Source: Rikenellaceae bacterium (GTDB taxonomy: Bacteria > Bacteroidota > Bacteroidia > Bacteroidales > Rikenellaceae). Taken from it: a stretch of 42,982 nucleotides of DNA. The position numbers and the translations under genes are program-made. The notes below the pieces were generated by a model. That model saw only the letters and a list, made by a program, of their open reading frames with translations, did no database searches and was not told the origin of the DNA. The stretch is from the NCBI GenBank assembly GCA_029068395.1, contig JAIECQ010000064.1, positions 1 through 42,982 of the forward strand. Reading direction: 5' to 3'. Position 1 is the first letter of the stretch, and every line of letters starts with the position of its first letter. This document shows positions 8,341 through 17,590 of the stretch, piece after piece.

Positions 8341-9582
8341 ATGTTTTATCACATAGCACAATGGCTTGAACGCAATTTCGACATACCCGGCATGGGGGTG
8401 TTCGGTTACATTTCGTTCAGGGGCGCAATGGCCATTATTGCCGCGCTTATTATTGTCATTGCGTTCGGTATCAAGGTTATACGCATGCTTCAGCGCCATC
8501 AGATAGGCGAAGAGATACGCAATCTGGGTCTGGAGGGACAGTTGCAGAAGCGGGGCACCCCCACCATGGGCGGACTTATAATTTTGCTGGCGATACTTGT
8601 GCCGACGGTGCTCTTTTGCGACCTCACCAACGTATATGTGCAGCTGATGATAGTGTCGACTATATGGCTGGGTCTTATCGGTTTTGTCGACGACTATATA
8701 AAGGTGTTCCGTAAAAACAAGGAGGGGCTTAACGGCAGGTTCAAGATTGTCGGTCAGGTGGGCCTGGGCCTCATCATAGGTCTGACCATGTGGCATAGCA
8801 ACGACATAACGGTGCGCCGTACCATACGTACCCACGATGCCGACAAGATAGTGATGACCGAGCCTAACGGTTCTCAGCAGGTGGTCTATCTCACCCCGGC
8901 CGAGAAACAGGCCCTCACCACCATACCCTTCATCAAGGGCAACGAGTTTGACTATGGCGACCTCTTCCCCTTCGATAACGAGAGCCACACCTGGGGATGG
9001 GTGGTCTATGTCCTTGCCGCCATATTCATCGTAACGGCCGTATCCAACAGCGCCAACCTCACCGACGGTCTCGACGGACTGGCCGCCGGCACTTCGGCCA
9101 CCATAGGCGTGGTGCTGGGGCTGCTGGCCTATTTCTCGGGCAATATAATATATGCCAACTATTTGGGCATCATGTATATACCGTTCAGCGGAGAGCTGTT
9201 TGTATATACCTGTGCCTTTGTGGGCGCTCTGGTGGGCTTTCTGTGGTATAACAGCTATCCGGCGCAGGTGTTCATGGGCGATACCGGTTCGCTTGCCGTG
9301 GGCGGGGTCATAGCCACGCTGGCGCTTCTGATACGCAAGGAGTTTCTGTTACCCATACTCTGCGGCGTGTTTATGGTAGAGAGTCTGTCGGTGATGATGC
9401 AGGTGGCATGGTTTAAATATACCAGGCGAAAATATGGCGAGGGCCGGCGCATATTGCTCATGTCGCCCCTGCATCACCATTATCAGAAAAAGGGCTATCA
9501 TGAGACCAAGATAGTGGTCCGCTTCTGGATAATGCAGCTTTTGTTGGCGGCCATAACGCTTGTAACATTAAAAATACGATAA
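8341..9582 (+). CDS. mraY: Phospho-MurNAc-pentapeptide transferase
   Basis: The 413-residue polytopic membrane enzyme transfers phospho-MurNAc-pentapeptide to undecaprenyl phosphate, making lipid I. Visible family motifs are the aspartate pair in [27 protein letters not shown] and the histidine cluster in [11 protein letters not shown] near the C-terminus. It is longer than the ~360 residues of proteobacterial MraY because of an extra polar stretch of about 60 residues (about 155-215, from NDITVRRT to FDNES) between membrane helices, as I recall for Bacteroidota homologues. Its stop codon overlaps the murD start region (murD begins at 9582), indicating translational coupling. Confidence 0.96.
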   Translation: MFYHIAQWLERNFDIPGMGVFGYISFRGAMAIIAALIIVIAFGIKVIRMLQRHQIGEEIRNLGLEGQLQKRGTPTMGGLIILLAILVPTVLFCDLTNVYVQLMIVSTIWLGLIGFVDDYIKVFRKNKEGLNGRFKIVGQVGLGLIIGLTMWHSNDITVRRTIRTHDADKIVMTEPNGSQQVVYLTPAEKQALTTIPFIKGNEFDYGDLFPFDNESHTWGWVVYVLAAIFIVTAVSNSANLTDGLDGLAAGTSATIGVVLGLLAYFSGNIIYANYLGIMYIPFSGELFVYTCAFVGALVGFLWYNSYPAQVFMGDTGSLAVGGVIATLALLIRKEFLLPILCGVFMVESLSVMMQVAWFKYTRRKYGEGRRILLMSPLHHHYQKKGYHETKIVVRFWIMQLLLAAITLVTLKIR

Positions 9583-10949
9583 TGAAAATTGCGGTACTTG
9601 GCGGCGGCCAGAGCGGATTGGGCAGCGCGGTGCTGGCCCGAAAAGAGGGGTTTGAGGTGTTTCTGTCAGATTCGGGCAGGCTTTCGGACCAAATCAAGGC
9701 ATCATTGCAGAAAGAGGGCATACCCTTTGAAGAGGGCGGCCACACGATGGATAAGATACTCGATGCCGACGAGGTGATAAAGAGCCCCGGCATACCCGAG
9801 ACTGCGCCTGTCATGAAAGAGGTGCGCAAAAAAGGCATACCCGTTATCTCAGAGATAGAGTTCGGCGGCCGTTACAGCAAGGCGCGCCATATATGTATAA
9901 CAGGCAGCAACGGCAAAACCACCACCACCACACTTGTCTATGAGCTTCTTAAGGCTGCGGGCCTCAATGTGGGTGTGGGCGGCAACATAGGTCTCAGTTA
10001 TGCCTATCAGGTGGCCACCTGCGACTATGACTGGTATGTGCTTGAGCTTAGCAGCTTCCAGCTCGACGACACCTTCACCTTCAGAAGCGACGTGGCTGTT
10101 CTGACCAACATAACGCCCGACCACCTCGACCGTTACGATTACCGCATCGAAAACTATGTCGACAGCAAGTTCCGCATAATACGCAACCAGCGTCCGGACG
10201 ACTTTTTCATCTATTCGGTAGATGATGCCCTCACAATGAAGTATGTGTGCGACCATCAGGAGCGCATGACCATGCGAAGCCTGCCGTTCACGGTCAAAGA
10301 CACCCTGCTGGAGGGTGCATATATTGATAACGGCATGATGAACATAAGCTGCAACGGCCGCGAGTTTCTTTTCGACCCCTCACGCATGCAGATAAAGGGC
10401 CGCCACAACATATATAACGCCATGGCTGCCGTTATGGCTGCCATGATAGCGGGTGTTGACGACGACACCGTCACAGAGGTGCTTTGCTCTTTCGGCGGCG
10501 TTGAGCACCGCATGGAGGTGGTCGACGAGATAGGCGGCGTGCTCTATGTCAACGACTCCAAGGCCACCAATGTCGACTCGGTGTGGTATGCCCTCGATAG
10601 CATGACGCGTCCCACGGTGTGGATTGCCGGCGGCACCGACAAGGGCAACGATTACGACACCCTCAAAGAGCTGGCCCGTGCCAAGGTGCGCACCTTGGTG
10701 TGTATGGGTCTCGACAACGACAAGCTGGTCAAGGCCTTCACGGGCGTGGTGCCGTTCGTTTATTCCACCTCATCGCTCGACGAGGCCATGGAGATGGTGG
10801 CCACGGTGACCCATCCGGGCGACTGTGTGCTTCTGTCTCCGGCATGCGCCAGCTTCGACCTGTTCAAAAACTATGAGGACAGGGGCCGACGCTTCAAGGA
10901 GTGCGTCCGCGACATAGAACATATCAAACGCAGGGCGCAGGAGAGATAG
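9582..10949 (+). CDS. murD: UDP-MurNAc-L-Ala:D-glutamate ligase
   Basis: The 455-residue cytoplasmic Mur ligase adds D-glutamate to UDP-MurNAc-L-alanine. It has the N-terminal Rossmann-type domain beginning IAVLGGGQSG, a P-loop at GSNGKTTTT (about residue 108), the conserved ELSSFQL, NITPDHLDRY and GVEHRMEVV stretches, and a C-terminal NDSKATN motif. Length and order are typical. The start overlaps the last base of the mraY stop. A 396-base stretch without a clear gene, rich in purines, separates it from the chosen ftsW start. Confidence 0.96.
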   Translation: MKIAVLGGGQSGLGSAVLARKEGFEVFLSDSGRLSDQIKASLQKEGIPFEEGGHTMDKILDADEVIKSPGIPETAPVMKEVRKKGIPVISEIEFGGRYSKARHICITGSNGKTTTTTLVYELLKAAGLNVGVGGNIGLSYAYQVATCDYDWYVLELSSFQLDDTFTFRSDVAVLTNITPDHLDRYDYRIENYVDSKFRIIRNQRPDDFFIYSVDDALTMKYVCDHQERMTMRSLPFTVKDTLLEGAYIDNGMMNISCNGREFLFDPSRMQIKGRHNIYNAMAAVMAAMIAGVDDDTVTEVLCSFGGVEHRMEVVDEIGGVLYVNDSKATNVDSVWYALDSMTRPTVWIAGGTDKGNDYDTLKELARAKVRTLVCMGLDNDKLVKAFTGVVPFVYSTSSLDEAMEMVATVTHPGDCVLLSPACASFDLFKNYEDRGRRFKECVRDIEHIKRRAQER

Positions 10950-10983
10950 TAACCCCGGGCACTCCAAAGTGATACCCCCGAAA

Positions 10984-11135
10984 GGTGCCGCGAAAAAGAT
11001 AGGACTGTGAGAGGTGCCGAGAAAGCGGGGTCGTGAGAGAGGGGACCGAGAAAACTGGGGCGTGAGAGCGGGGGCGAAAGGGCCGCGACGGGTGCGGGAA
11101 AGGGTGCCGGCAAAAGAGGAGAGAAAGCGGGGGGA
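10984..11135. repeat. Degenerate purine-rich tandem repeat between murD and ftsW
   Basis: About four to five imperfect units of roughly 26-30 bases can be followed, built around GGTGCCGAGAAA and GGGGCGTGAGAG. The + strand is strongly purine-rich with many G runs. The other strand therefore gives apparent proline/serine-rich open frames, which I do not consider genes. It breaks an otherwise tightly packed cluster. Confidence 0.5.
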
Positions 11136-11345
11136 GACGGTGCGTTTGGCATGACGCATGGTATATGGGCGGGGAGACACTCCTATCCGATTATGACGGT
11201 GCCGAGTGATATGGCGTCGTGGTGCGACCTGTAGCCACTTGGGACGGGCGCTGTCAGAGAGGACGGTGCCGTGAAGATGAGGCAGCGAGGCTTTGGGTCA
11301 CAAGGGCATGAAAAGGCTGTTTATGTAAATTATTATAATACTATT

Positions 11346-12806
11346 ATGGAGTCCGGCGGCAAAAAGAGAATGTTCGGTGGCCTTATCGGCGGCGATAAGA
11401 CCTTATGGATGATTATACTCATACTGTCTCTCTTTTCCGTGCTTGTCGTCTACAGCTCTACAGCCTCTATGGCCTACAAGAAGCTTGACGGCGACACCAG
11501 CCACTTCCTCATAAGGCAGATACGCTTCGTAGTGTTGGGTCTGGCGGTGATATATGTCTTTCACCTTATCAACTATCGCCGCTATTTCGACAAGGCCAAG
11601 CGCAATTTCCGCATATCCATATTCCTGTTGCTGCTGACCTTTGTGGTGGGCGTCAGCTACAACGAGGCCAAACGATGGCTGGGCATACCCGGCACGGGTC
11701 TTACCTTTCAGCCCTCCGAGCTGGTCAAGATAACGCTTATAATCAACACGGCGGCCTTTCTTGCCTCCAAGCAGAAGATAATGTCCAGCACCTCCATACT
11801 GCCGTCGTTCCGCAAGTCTGACTGGAACAGAGACCCCGAACGCAACTATCGCATAATGCACGAGATAACGGTGCCGTTGTTGTTGCCCATGGTGCTGTCG
11901 TGTGTGCTCATCATGGTCTCTAACCTCTCTACGGCACTCATTCTGGCGCTCACATGCTTTATAGTGCTTATCATAGGACGTGTCAAGTGGTCAGAGATAT
12001 GGCGTCTTGTAGGGGCCTCGCTTGTGTTGTTCGTCTTTTTCGCCGGCACCCTCAAAGTGCTCAACGTGGGTCGTGTCGACACGTGGATGAGCCGTGTGGA
12101 GACCTTCTTCTCGGGCGAGGAAGAGGTGGGCGACAACCACCGCATAAGCGACAGCCAGTTCCAGGCTCATCAGGCCAAGATGGCTGTGGCCTCGGGATGG
12201 CTCATGGGACGCGGTCCGGGCAACAGCACCCAGCGCTCCAACCTGCCCCACCCCTATTCCGATTACGCTTATGCCTTTATCATAGAAGAGTACGGCTTTC
12301 TTGGCGCCATCTTCGTGCTTGGGTGTTATCTGTGGATATTCTATCGCAGCATTGTCATATTCCGCAAGTGCGACACCGCCTTCCCCGCGCTTCTTGTGCT
12401 GGGGTTGAGCCTTACCATCACCATACAGGCACTCTTGCATATGCTCGTGTCGGTCGATGCCACGCCGGTGACGGGTCAGACACTGCCCATAGTGAGCCTC
12501 GGAGGCTCTTCGCTGATATTCACCTGCATGTCGCTCGGCATAATACTGGGGGTCAGCCGCCGTCAGAACGAGCTGGAACACCGTCGCGCCGTGGCCGAGA
12601 AACGCCGCCTCAATATAGAGGAGTGGCAGCACGTGATGTTTGAAGAGGAGGGCGCCGGTGAGATAGACTCGACCAAGCGCATAGCCTATCAGGGAGTGGT
12701 GTGGCATAACCCCGAGGACGACAGGGAGTCTTGTGAAGAGATAGAGGAACAATGGAATTACGGAGACTATTATGACGACGACGAGAAAGAGGAAGATTAT
12801 AGTTAG
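11346..12806 (+). CDS. ftsW: Lipid II flippase/glycosyltransferase of the divisome, FtsW
   Basis: The 486-residue SEDS-family membrane protein polymerises lipid II at the septum together with a class B penicillin-binding protein. About ten hydrophobic segments are visible. Conserved SEDS stretches include QPSELVKI, GRGPGNSTQRSNLPH, DYAYAFIIEEYG and the C-terminal PIVSLGGSS. The open frame extends to 11271, but 11346 (MESGGKK) is preferred because the upstream residues do not resemble a SEDS N-terminus; 11370 is an alternative. The protein ends in a long hydrophilic tail of about 75 residues that becomes very acidic (WNYGDYYDDDEKEEDYS). The tail's coding sequence overlaps the first 35 bases of murG, which implies coupled translation. 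Confidence 0.94.
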   Translation: MESGGKKRMFGGLIGGDKTLWMIILILSLFSVLVVYSSTASMAYKKLDGDTSHFLIRQIRFVVLGLAVIYVFHLINYRRYFDKAKRNFRISIFLLLLTFVVGVSYNEAKRWLGIPGTGLTFQPSELVKITLIINTAAFLASKQKIMSSTSILPSFRKSDWNRDPERNYRIMHEITVPLLLPMVLSCVLIMVSNLSTALILALTCFIVLIIGRVKWSEIWRLVGASLVLFVFFAGTLKVLNVGRVDTWMSRVETFFSGEEEVGDNHRISDSQFQAHQAKMAVASGWLMGRGPGNSTQRSNLPHPYSDYAYAFIIEEYGFLGAIFVLGCYLWIFYRSIVIFRKCDTAFPALLVLGLSLTITIQALLHMLVSVDATPVTGQTLPIVSLGGSSLIFTCMSLGIILGVSRRQNELEHRRAVAEKRRLNIEEWQHVMFEEEGAGEIDSTKRIAYQGVVWHNPEDDRESCEEIEEQWNYGDYYDDDEKEEDYS

Positions 12807-13908
12807 CGGCGGCGGCACAGGCGGCCATATATATCCTGCCGTGGCGGTGGTGGAGGCTCTGACAAAGAGACCTGAATACCATGACTGCCAGGTGATATTC
12901 GTGGGGGCCTTGGGCAAGATGGAGATGACCAAGATACCTGCGCTCGGCTATCGCATTGTGGGTCTGCCCATCTCGGGGCTCAAACGCAAGCTTAGCCTTG
13001 ACAACCTGCTGTTGCCCTTCAAGGTGTGCAAGAGCCTTGCTATGGCATCGGGGCTGTTGCGCAAAGAGCGTCCCGATGTTGTGGTGGGTTTTGGCGGTTA
13101 TGCCAGCCTGCCCCTCTTGTGGATGGCCCAGAGGCGCGGTGTACCCACGGTGCTGTGGGAGGGCAACTCGTTTGCCGGCCTTGCCAACAAGATGCTGGGA
13201 CGCAGGGCCTCTAAGGTGTGCGTGTCATATGACGGCATGGAGCGCTTCTTCGATGCCGGCAAGATAGTCTTTACCGGCAACCCTGTAAGGGATGGTTTCG
13301 GCCGTGTGGCCAAGAAAAGCCCCGAGGCCTTTGCCCACTTCGGCTTCCCGTCCGACAGACCCGTGCTTGTGGTCACTGGCGGCAGCCTCGGAGCGCGCGT
13401 TATCAACGAGGCGGTGATGGCTGCCATGGGCGACATAGTCAGCCGCAAGCCATACAGCCTGTTGTGGCAGACGGGCGCCTATTATCACGACGAGATGACC
13501 CGCCGCATGGAAGAGTACGGCACCCCCGACAATGTCAGGGTAGTGCCCTTTGTCGACCGCATGGACTACGCATACTCCATTGCCGACCTCGTGGTGGCCC
13601 GCTCGGGCGCATCCACCATAACGGAGCTGTCGCTCACCTCCACGCCCGCGCTCTTTGTGCCCTCGTCGTTGGTGGCCGAAGATCACCAGACCAAGAATGC
13701 GCGCGCCATTGTCGAGATAGGAGGTGCCGTCATGTGCTCCGACAGCGAGGCTGTCGAGAGGGTCGGCGCCTTGGCCTGCGAGCTGCTCTCTGACAGTGCG
13801 CGCCTTGAGTCGATGTCACGGGCCATAGGAGGCTTCGCACCCCACGATGCCGCCGACAGGGTGGCCGACGTGATAGCAGAACAGATGGAAAAGTCAGACA
13901 AACGGTAA
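12772..13908 (+). CDS. murG: UDP-GlcNAc:lipid I N-acetylglucosaminyltransferase
   Basis: The 378-residue peripheral membrane GT28 enzyme turns lipid I into lipid II on the cytoplasmic face. It has the N-terminal GGTGGHIYPA loop, the GFGGYAS motif, GGSLGAR at the start of the second Rossmann domain, and the UDP-GlcNAc-binding RSGASTITEL and AEDHQTKNA motifs near the C-terminus. The start lies inside the 3' end of ftsW (35-base overlap). The basic N-terminus TTTRKRK is encoded by repeated ACG/AGA codons that, in the other frame, specify the acidic ftsW tail. Confidence 0.96.
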   Translation: MTTTRKRKIIVSGGGTGGHIYPAVAVVEALTKRPEYHDCQVIFVGALGKMEMTKIPALGYRIVGLPISGLKRKLSLDNLLLPFKVCKSLAMASGLLRKERPDVVVGFGGYASLPLLWMAQRRGVPTVLWEGNSFAGLANKMLGRRASKVCVSYDGMERFFDAGKIVFTGNPVRDGFGRVAKKSPEAFAHFGFPSDRPVLVVTGGSLGARVINEAVMAAMGDIVSRKPYSLLWQTGAYYHDEMTRRMEEYGTPDNVRVVPFVDRMDYAYSIADLVVARSGASTITELSLTSTPALFVPSSLVAEDHQTKNARAIVEIGGAVMCSDSEAVERVGALACELLSDSARLESMSRAIGGFAPHDAADRVADVIAEQMEKSDKR

Positions 13909-13919
13909 CACAGAGAGTC

Positions 13920-15314
13920 ATGATAAACTTCAAATCGGTATATATAATAGGCATAGGAGGCATAGGCACCAGCGCCCTTGCCCGTTACTTCAAGGCTGAG
14001 GGCTATCCTGTGGCCGGTTATGACCGCACCCCCTCTCCGCTCACGGCGCAATTAGAGTCTGAGGGGATATCCGTTCATTACACCGACGACATAGAGTCGG
14101 TCGATCGGATATATAAAAGCGTCGACAGCACGCTGGTGATATACACCCCCGCCGTGCCCCACGACATGGGCGAGCTGACATACTACCGCACGGGCGGATA
14201 CACCCTGCTGAAACGCTCTCAGGTGCTGGGTGCTGTCACCGAGGGCAAGTATTGCATGGCGGTGGCGGGCACCCATGGCAAAAGCTCTACCACCACCATG
14301 CTGGCGTGGTTCAACGCGTGCGCTGCCGACGACGGCGACGGTGTCATAGGCTCTGGCAGCGCCTTCATGGGCGGCATATCGAAAAACTTCGGTTCCAACC
14401 TCCACATAGGGGGGGGACGACGCATCGCCGTTGAGGCCGACGAGTTCGACAGGTCGTTTCTGAGACTCTATCCCGATGTGGCGCTCATATCGTCTGTCGA
14501 TGCCGACCACCTCGACATTTACGGCACCCACCGGGAGCTGCGCCAGGCTTTCGCCCTCTTTGCCGGACAGATAAAAAAGGGCGGCGCTCTCATACTCAAA
14601 CACGGGGTGGAGCTGCCATGCACGCCTGACAATGTCGACATATACACCTACTCGCTCGACGATGCGGCGGCCGACTTCCACGCCGTCAATTGCCGTGCCG
14701 ACAGTCGCGGCTGCTACATGTTTGACATTGTGTGTCCCGACATGGTGATAAAAGACTGCCACCTTGGCATACCGGGCTATGTCAACGTTGAAAACTGCGT
14801 CGGCGCCACCGCCATGATATGGGTGGCCGGCTTTGACCGAGAGCGTCTGCGCCAGGCCATGACAAGTTTCAGGGGTGTTGCCCGCAGGCTCGACGTCAGG
14901 TATCACGGGGCCGGCAAGATATATATAGACGACTATGCCCACCACCCCGAAGAGCTGCGCAAGACCATACAGTCGGTGCGGGGCATGTTCCCCGGCAAGA
15001 GCATCACGGCGGTGTTCCAGCCGCACCTTTACACCCGCACTCGCGACTTCTGGCAGGGCTTCGCCCAGAGCCTCTCTATGGTCGACAGGCTTGTGCTGCT
15101 GCCGATATATCCGGCGCGCGAAGAGCCTATCGAGGGTGTCGACAGCCGTCTGATACTCGACGCCGTCACCATTGCCGACAAATCGATAGTCTCTAAAGAG
15201 GGGCTTTTGGATGTGCTGGCGGCCGACAGTAACGATATATTGATAACCTTCGGCGCGGGCGACATAGACCGCTTCGTTGAGCCGATAAGTCTTATGCTGA
15301 GCAATCGGGAGTGA
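13920..15314 (+). CDS. murC: UDP-MurNAc:L-alanine ligase
   Basis: The 464-residue cytoplasmic Mur ligase adds the first amino acid (L-alanine) to UDP-MurNAc. Motifs: N-terminal dinucleotide-type GIGGIGTSALA, ATPase P-loop GTHGKSSTTT (about residue 117), AVEADEFDRSF, DADHLDIYG, and the C-terminal DDYAHHPEE and FQPHLYTRT stretches. It lies 11 bases after murG. Its stop codon (TGA at 15312-15314) overlaps the GTG start of ftsQ at 15311, giving a four-base GTGA overlap and tight coupling. Confidence 0.96.
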   Translation: MINFKSVYIIGIGGIGTSALARYFKAEGYPVAGYDRTPSPLTAQLESEGISVHYTDDIESVDRIYKSVDSTLVIYTPAVPHDMGELTYYRTGGYTLLKRSQVLGAVTEGKYCMAVAGTHGKSSTTTMLAWFNACAADDGDGVIGSGSAFMGGISKNFGSNLHIGGGRRIAVEADEFDRSFLRLYPDVALISSVDADHLDIYGTHRELRQAFALFAGQIKKGGALILKHGVELPCTPDNVDIYTYSLDDAAADFHAVNCRADSRGCYMFDIVCPDMVIKDCHLGIPGYVNVENCVGATAMIWVAGFDRERLRQAMTSFRGVARRLDVRYHGAGKIYIDDYAHHPEELRKTIQSVRGMFPGKSITAVFQPHLYTRTRDFWQGFAQSLSMVDRLVLLPIYPAREEPIEGVDSRLILDAVTIADKSIVSKEGLLDVLAADSNDILITFGAGDIDRFVEPISLMLSNRE

Positions 15315-16105
15315 CAGGCAGAAGAGACATATTGACCGATGTTGTGATTGCGGTGCTTATGTGTGCCGTGATAGCAGGTGGCATGGCCGGCTATTACGTC
15401 TCTACGCAGAGGCGCCTTGTCGACAAGTTTGACGTCAGGATAGCCGGCGGCGACTCGTTGCGCTTTGTGACGCCCGAGAAGGTCATAGCCCTTATAAACG
15501 ACTCCTTGGGCGGAGTGTCGACAGTGTGGGACACCGACGTCAGACGCATAGAGAAGTTTATCGACTCGTTGGTCTATGTGTCAGATTCGCAGGTGTATAA
15601 AGACGAGAGCGGCACCCTGCACATAGAGATAACGCCGCGTGTGCCCCGTGTGCGTATCATCTCTTACGGCGGCCGCAGCTTCTACATCGACGACGAGGGT
15701 GTCAAGCTGCCCCGGTGCGCCGATTTTGTTGCCGACGTTCCGTTGGTCACAATAGGCGATTCGACACTTTCGGCATATTCTTTGCAGGGCAGAGGCAATA
15801 AATTTATAACTAAAAATTATAATTTTACAGATAATCTGATTAACTTTGCCGTTAAGGTGGAGCGAGACCCTTTCTGGAGCGGTTTTATCGCTCAGATAAA
15901 CATCAACGGCGCCGGCGAGGTTGAGCTTGTGCCGCGCATAGGCGCCCATAAGGTGATATTGTGCGACGCCCTCGACCTGGGTAGTGTCGACATATATCTC
16001 GACAAGCTTGAGAAGTTCTATTTCCATAAGCTCAAGCAGTCAGGGTGGAACCGTTACCGTACAATAAACCTTAAGTTTGACAACTTGATTGTCTGCACCA
16101 AATAG
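15311..16105 (+). CDS. ftsQ: Cell division protein FtsQ/DivIB-like
   Basis: The 264-residue protein has a short cytoplasmic N-terminus, one membrane segment (VVIAVLMCAVIAGGMAGYY, about residues 11-30) and an extracytoplasmic part beginning with a POTRA-like region (FVTPEKVIALI). This is the FtsQ plan; the sequence is only weakly conserved across phyla, so position between murC and ftsA is a large part of the evidence. It recruits or regulates the divisome between the Z-ring and the septal synthases. It starts with GTG overlapping the murC stop. A stretch around 15795-15845 is locally AT-rich compared with its surroundings. Confidence 0.88.
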   Translation: MTGRRDILTDVVIAVLMCAVIAGGMAGYYVSTQRRLVDKFDVRIAGGDSLRFVTPEKVIALINDSLGGVSTVWDTDVRRIEKFIDSLVYVSDSQVYKDESGTLHIEITPRVPRVRIISYGGRSFYIDDEGVKLPRCADFVADVPLVTIGDSTLSAYSLQGRGNKFITKNYNFTDNLINFAVKVERDPFWSGFIAQININGAGEVELVPRIGAHKVILCDALDLGSVDIYLDKLEKFYFHKLKQSGWNRYRTINLKFDNLIVCTK

Positions 16106-16151
16106 AAACACAAAACGGAGGATTTGCATCGCCCCCGAACGATATACATAT

Positions 16152-17540
16152 ATGAAAAGGGACAATAATTACATTGCAGCCATCGACATGGGCACCAGCA
16201 CCACCGTCATACTGATAGGACGGCGGGCCGAAAACGGCAAGATAGAGGTGGTGGCCTCGTCTGTTGTCGACAACGAGCGCGACAGCATGTGGCGTGGCGA
16301 TATACGCAACATAGACAAGATAGTGCAGTCGGTGCATAGAGCCTTGCAGAGCATAGAGGACGAATATCGCTTCCGGGTGCAGGAGGCCTATCTCAACCTC
16401 TCGGGCAAGCATATCAAGTGCGACTGCAAGTCGGGCTATGTCTCTATCTCAAACAGTGAGGGCGAGGTGCGACGCGAAGATGTAGACCGCCTGAGCAACG
16501 ACATGCGCAACATATCGGTGCCCGCCGGCGAGGTGATAGTGCACATAAGGCCCCGCATATACAAACTCGACGACGACAACCTCAGCAGCGAGCCTATAGG
16601 CATGATAGGCAAGCGCCTGTCGGGCGAGTTCAATATCATAACCGCCGAGAGGAGCAAGATAGACCTTATCTATCGTTGCCTCAGACGCGTGGGGGTAGCT
16701 GTGGCCGATGTGGTGCTCAGCTCTTTGGCTTCGGCCGAGGCGGTGCTTGTCGACGACCAGAAAGAGCTGGGCGTTGCGGTGCTCGATTTCGGCGGCGGCA
16801 CCTGCGATGTGTGCATCTATCACGACAAATCCATCCGCTACTTAGGGGTGATACCCTTCGGCGGCCTCGACATCAATTCAGACATACGCTCGTGCGGTGT
16901 GCTCGAGAGGCTTGTCGAGAGGCTCAAGATAAAGTTCGGATGCGCCCTCTCGTCAGAGATTCCCGACTCGCAATATGTGCGTCTGCCCAGCATCAACAAC
17001 ACCCCCTCCAACGAGATATCGCAAAAGCAACTGGCCTCTATCATAGAGGCGCGCCTTGAGGATATCAGCGACCAGCTGCTTGCGATAATCGAAAAATCGG
17101 GTTATGAGGGACGTCTGGCCGGTGGTCTTGTGCTCACGGGCGGCGGCGCTAACCTCAATATGATAAAGGAGTTCTTCGCCCGCCGGGTAGACATGCCCGT
17201 CAGGATAGCCACCCCCGACCTCTACGTCACCGACGACACGGCCGAGCGTGTGGCCTCGCCTCAGTTCTCCACCGCCGTGGGTCTGTTGCTCATAGCCTCG
17301 TCTATCGGACGCACCACCTCGGTCATGCCGTTGCGTCCTGCCGGCGAGTCGGCCTTCGACCCCTATGCCGGCGTCTCGTCTGATGACGATTACGGCAACG
17401 AGTCTGACTTTGACGACATTGGCGATAACACAACCCCGTCATATGGTGGCGGCGGTTTCGGCACATGGATCAAGCGTACCATAGGAAAGGTGCGCGAGAC
17501 CATCGATCCAGAAGATAAACTCGAAGACGACGCACTCTGA
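16152..17540 (+). CDS. ftsA: Cell division actin homologue FtsA
   Basis: The 462-residue protein anchors FtsZ filaments to the membrane. It has actin-fold ATPase motifs (AAIDMGTSTTV near the N-terminus, LDFGGGTCDV near residue 214, GLVLTGGGANL near residue 330) and the SHS2 insertion (VQEAYLNLSGKHIK region). A Gly/Asp-rich linker leads to an amphipathic membrane-targeting helix at the C-terminus (FGTWIKRTIGKVRETI). The open frame reaches back to 16089, overlapping ftsQ. The start at 16152 (MKRDNNYIAAIDMG) is preferred because it places the first strand of the actin fold at the expected distance. ftsZ follows after 50 bases. Confidence 0.95.
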   Translation: MKRDNNYIAAIDMGTSTTVILIGRRAENGKIEVVASSVVDNERDSMWRGDIRNIDKIVQSVHRALQSIEDEYRFRVQEAYLNLSGKHIKCDCKSGYVSISNSEGEVRREDVDRLSNDMRNISVPAGEVIVHIRPRIYKLDDDNLSSEPIGMIGKRLSGEFNIITAERSKIDLIYRCLRRVGVAVADVVLSSLASAEAVLVDDQKELGVAVLDFGGGTCDVCIYHDKSIRYLGVIPFGGLDINSDIRSCGVLERLVERLKIKFGCALSSEIPDSQYVRLPSINNTPSNEISQKQLASIIEARLEDISDQLLAIIEKSGYEGRLAGGLVLTGGGANLNMIKEFFARRVDMPVRIATPDLYVTDDTAERVASPQFSTAVGLLLIASSIGRTTSVMPLRPAGESAFDPYAGVSSDDDYGNESDFDDIGDNTTPSYGGGGFGTWIKRTIGKVRETIDPEDKLEDDAL

Positions 17541-17590
17541 CGGCAGCATGACATGCCCTTGTGTGAGGCCATAAATTTATCTTATTCGTT

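Noticed and set aside
10871..11152. Proline/serine-rich - strand open frames in the murD-ftsW gap
   Set aside because: They arise from the purine-rich tandem repeat; composition is not protein-like and there is no start-site context.
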